A DNA stretch of 6,448 bases from DATEEW01 sp035273665 (GTDB lineage Bacteria > Pseudomonadota > Gammaproteobacteria > Burkholderiales > SG8-39). The notes under the pieces are model-generated. The model saw nothing but the letters and a program-made list of their open reading frames with translations, was not told where the DNA came from and searched no databases. Where the stretch lies: assembly GCA_035273665.1 (NCBI GenBank), contig DATEOW010000049.1, forward strand, positions 1 to 6,448, read 5' to 3'. Made by a program: the position numbers and the translations under genes. Below, one piece after another: positions 5,282 to 6,448 of this stretch (its first letter is position 1; the number at the start of each line of letters is the position of its first letter).

Positions 5282-5470
5282 TTACTCGCGCTCGTTCCGC
5301 TGCTGCCGATGCTGTTCGCCGACTTCCGCCTCGTAGTCTTGCTCGCGGTTCTCGCCTTGGACTTGATCGAACTGCTCTGGCTGTCCGCCTTGCTGCTGTT
5401 GGCGGCTCTTGCCACCGCCCTGCTGCTGTTGGCCTTGGGAATTTTTGCGATCGCGATTTTGCTTGGACAT
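5282..5470 (-). CDS. Small Gln-rich hydrophilic protein, 62 residues
   Basis: The protein begins MSKQNRDRKNSQGQQQQGGG. It contains 18 Gln in 62 residues, including two blocks of four, each followed by Gly. The second half (31-62) is mixed acidic and basic (PEQFDQVQGENREQDYEAE). There is one Phe, one Tyr and no hydrophobic core, so it should be disordered, perhaps prone to self-association through its Gln blocks. AGGAG lies five bases before the ATG. The frame extends far upstream, but that part has no ribosome site and would run through the promoter element at 5509-5524. A terminator follows 13 bases after the stop. The opposite strand of these Gln codons reads as a Leu-rich, falsely membrane-like frame. 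The function is unknown. Confidence 0.75.
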   Translation of the reverse strand: MSKQNRDRKNSQGQQQQGGGKSRQQQQGGQPEQFDQVQGENREQDYEAEVGEQHRQQRNERE

Positions 5471-5508
5471 GGCGACTCCTGGGGGATAGTGTGTAGCGAC
5501 GGGTTTGA

Positions 5509-5524
5509 TGCAGAGCGCGTGCCC
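5509..5524 (-). promoter_or_regulatory. Candidate sigma-54 promoter of the Gln-rich protein gene
   Basis: The minus strand reads GGGCACGCGCTCTGCA, with GG-N10-GC spacing. It differs from the element of the 50-residue protein gene (3658-3673) by two bases. The predicted start is near 5498, leaving a leader of about 28 nt. Confidence 0.65.
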
Positions 5525-5670
5525 GCTGCGGCAGGAGTGAGTATTTTCAATCAGTTGCCAGCTCAGTCTCTGCGATGCCTCAGTGTGCGAGCATCGTGAT
5601 GAACCTGGGCATCTGCACTTTGACGCTGAACTCGCATTGCATCGGCGACCGCAGCTACCACCACATACGC

Positions 5671-5919
5671 TCAGGATGGCGTATCGATTCCTTCGTCGCG
5701 GTCGCGTTCGACTTCCGGTATTCGCTGTTGATCCATGCGGAAGAAATCTTCGACTTCCGCTTCGGCGACGTCCTTCGCGCGCTCTTTCGCCGAGCGTCCA
5801 CGGTGCAACTTGTCCGGAATGGGTGGTTGTGAATCGTTTTGCTGTCGCGCAGAGGGCTGCTGAACGTCTTTTTGTCCGCGCTCGCCCGAGCCGGAAGCTC
5901 GAATGTTTTGGTCTTTCAT
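5671..5919 (-). CDS. Small hydrophilic protein with acidic C-terminal half, 82 residues
   Basis: The protein begins MKDQNIRASGSGERGQ. Residues 1-40 are polar and probably disordered, rich in Gln, Ser and Pro. From 41 on it is highly charged, with A-E-A-E-V-E-D-F-F at 52-60 and the closing segment EVERDRDEGIDTPS. The ATG at 5919 has AAGGAG (5931-5926) six bases upstream; an earlier in-frame ATG would lie inside the promoter element. The A-E-A-E-x2-D-x-F block and the leader resemble those of the 77-residue protein gene. No terminator is evident between its stop and the next gene to the left, about 200 bases away. It diverges from the YdcZ-like transporter. The family is not recognised. Confidence 0.75.
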   Translation of the reverse strand: MKDQNIRASGSGERGQKDVQQPSARQQNDSQPPIPDKLHRGRSAKERAKDVAEAEVEDFFRMDQQRIPEVERDRDEGIDTPS

Positions 5920-5956
5920 CCTTTTCTCCTTCGCAATGCGCTGGTGAAACGCAGGC

Positions 5957-5972
5957 TGCATCGCGCATGCCT
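5957..5972 (-). promoter_or_regulatory. Candidate sigma-54 promoter of the 82-residue protein gene
   Basis: The minus strand reads AGGCATGCGCGATGCA, with GG-N10-GC spacing. The predicted start is near 5946, leaving a 27-nt leader. Its arms GCAT and ATGC also form a small perfect dyad. Confidence 0.63.
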
Positions 5973-6066
5973 GTACACCTCAAGTAAAAACGCAGCTTTC
6001 CTTAGGCACCGTTCCTACTTAAAGTGACGCCTGCATCAAACAATATCAAACGATAAGGGATCGACC

Positions 6067-6123
6067 ATGCGCGACTTCAAGAGTTGCAAGGGAACAAAAG
6101 CTTGCCGGGGGGACGGCTCATGA
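6067..6123 (+). CDS. Possible 18-codon leader ORF coupled to the transporter gene
   Basis: ATG at 6067 is preceded by AAGGGA (6055-6060) at six bases. The frame encodes MRDFKSCKGTKACRGDGS and stops at TGA 6121-6123, overlapping the transporter ATG as ATGA. That arrangement is typical of translational coupling. The peptide is basic, with two Cys. It could be a real leader peptide or a chance frame; I recognise no family. Confidence 0.35.
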   Translation: MRDFKSCKGTKACRGDGS

Positions 6124-6448
6124 AATGGCTCTTCACCCTCGCCTTTCTGAGCGGCACCATGCTACCGGTTCAAGTCGGCGCCAATGCTACGCTCAGGAAT
6201 TATCTGGGCCACGCGATGCAGGCGGCGCTGGTTTCGTTCGTGGTCGGCTCAAGCGCGATTCTTCTTTATTGCGCGATCGCACGCATCTCCTTGCCCAAGC
6301 TTTCGGCAATCGGCCAAGCGCCCTGGTGGGCTTGGATCGGCGGGATTTTCGGCGCGCTCTATATCTGGATGTCGATCATCGTCGGCCCAAAAATCGGTGC
6401 CGCGATGCTGCTGGCACTCGTCGTCGCGGGGCAAATGACCGCATCATT
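6120..6448 (+). CDS. DMT-superfamily transporter, YdcZ/DUF606 type (cut by window end)
   Basis: The frame is open from ATG 6120 to the window end, 109 codons, so the C-terminal part is missing. The visible part has alternating hydrophobic helices at about residues 4-20, 33-55, 66-86 and from 90 on. Early PVQVGANATLRNYLG and then AALVSFVVGS match the pattern of YdcZ/DUF606 proteins, which belong to the drug/metabolite transporter superfamily and are typically about 140-150 residues with five helices. It would be an inner-membrane protein; its substrate is unknown. GGGGGGA (6107-6113) precedes the ATG by six bases, and the start overlaps the stop of a possible 18-codon ORF. It diverges from the 82-residue small protein gene. 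Confidence 0.85.
   Translation, partial: MKWLFTLAFLSGTMLPVQVGANATLRNYLGHAMQAALVSFVVGSSAILLYCAIARISLPKLSAIGQAPWWAWIGGIFGALYIWMSIIVGPKIGAAMLLALVVAGQMTAS

Noticed and set aside
5309..5599. Plus-strand Leu-rich frame resembling a membrane protein
   Set aside because: It lies antisense to the Gln-rich small gene; Gln codons read as Leu on the other strand. It has no ribosome site, and the minus frame has one plus a promoter element and a terminator.
6067..6123. Cys-containing short peptide as remnant of a metal-binding family protein
   Set aside because: Two Cys in 18 residues are not enough to assign a family.

Overview
The window looks like chromosomal DNA of a GC-rich Gram-negative bacterium. 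Codon use and the gene mix (alpha/beta hydrolase, MscS-like channel, YdcZ-type transporter, many small Gln/Ser-rich proteins) suggest a betaproteobacterium of the Burkholderiaceae (Paraburkholderia/Caballeronia-like). That placement is an inference; no rRNA or marker gene is present.

Layout, left to right. 1-170 (-): start of a Ser/Gly-rich low-complexity small protein, cut by the window edge. 309-1355 (+): membrane-anchored alpha/beta hydrolase. 1356-2082: a 727-base stretch without a protein gene. It holds a candidate minus-strand small RNA (about 1408-1495) with a -24/-12 promoter and a strong intrinsic terminator, followed by a tandem 75-bp repeat and a dyad-symmetric site. 2083-2487 (+): stand-alone receiver-domain response regulator. 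2541-3419 (+): metallo-beta-lactamase-fold hydrolase. 3460-3612 (-): 50-residue basic protein. 3740-4888 (+): MscS-family channel. 4931-5164, 5282-5470 and 5671-5919 (all -): three more small, very hydrophilic proteins. 6067-6123 (+): possible 18-codon leader ORF. 6120-end (+): start of a YdcZ/DUF606-type DMT transporter.

The main observation is that all five small minus-strand genes carry a near-identical element 38-49 nt before their start codon, with consensus RGGCAYKCGSNNTGCA. The spacing GG-N10-GC is that of sigma-54 (RpoN) -24/-12 promoters. The candidate small RNA has the same kind of element (CGGCACCCGGGTTGCA). The channel gene, and less perfectly the hydrolase gene, have such elements facing the other way, each ending exactly 36 nt before the chosen ATG. 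Terminators between some of the small genes suggest separate transcription units.

The window therefore reads as a possible RpoN-controlled cluster: five small, probably disordered proteins, one small RNA and divergent envelope-related genes. No sigma-54 activator (AAA+ protein) is encoded here; the lone receiver protein has no output domain. The functions of the small proteins are unknown.
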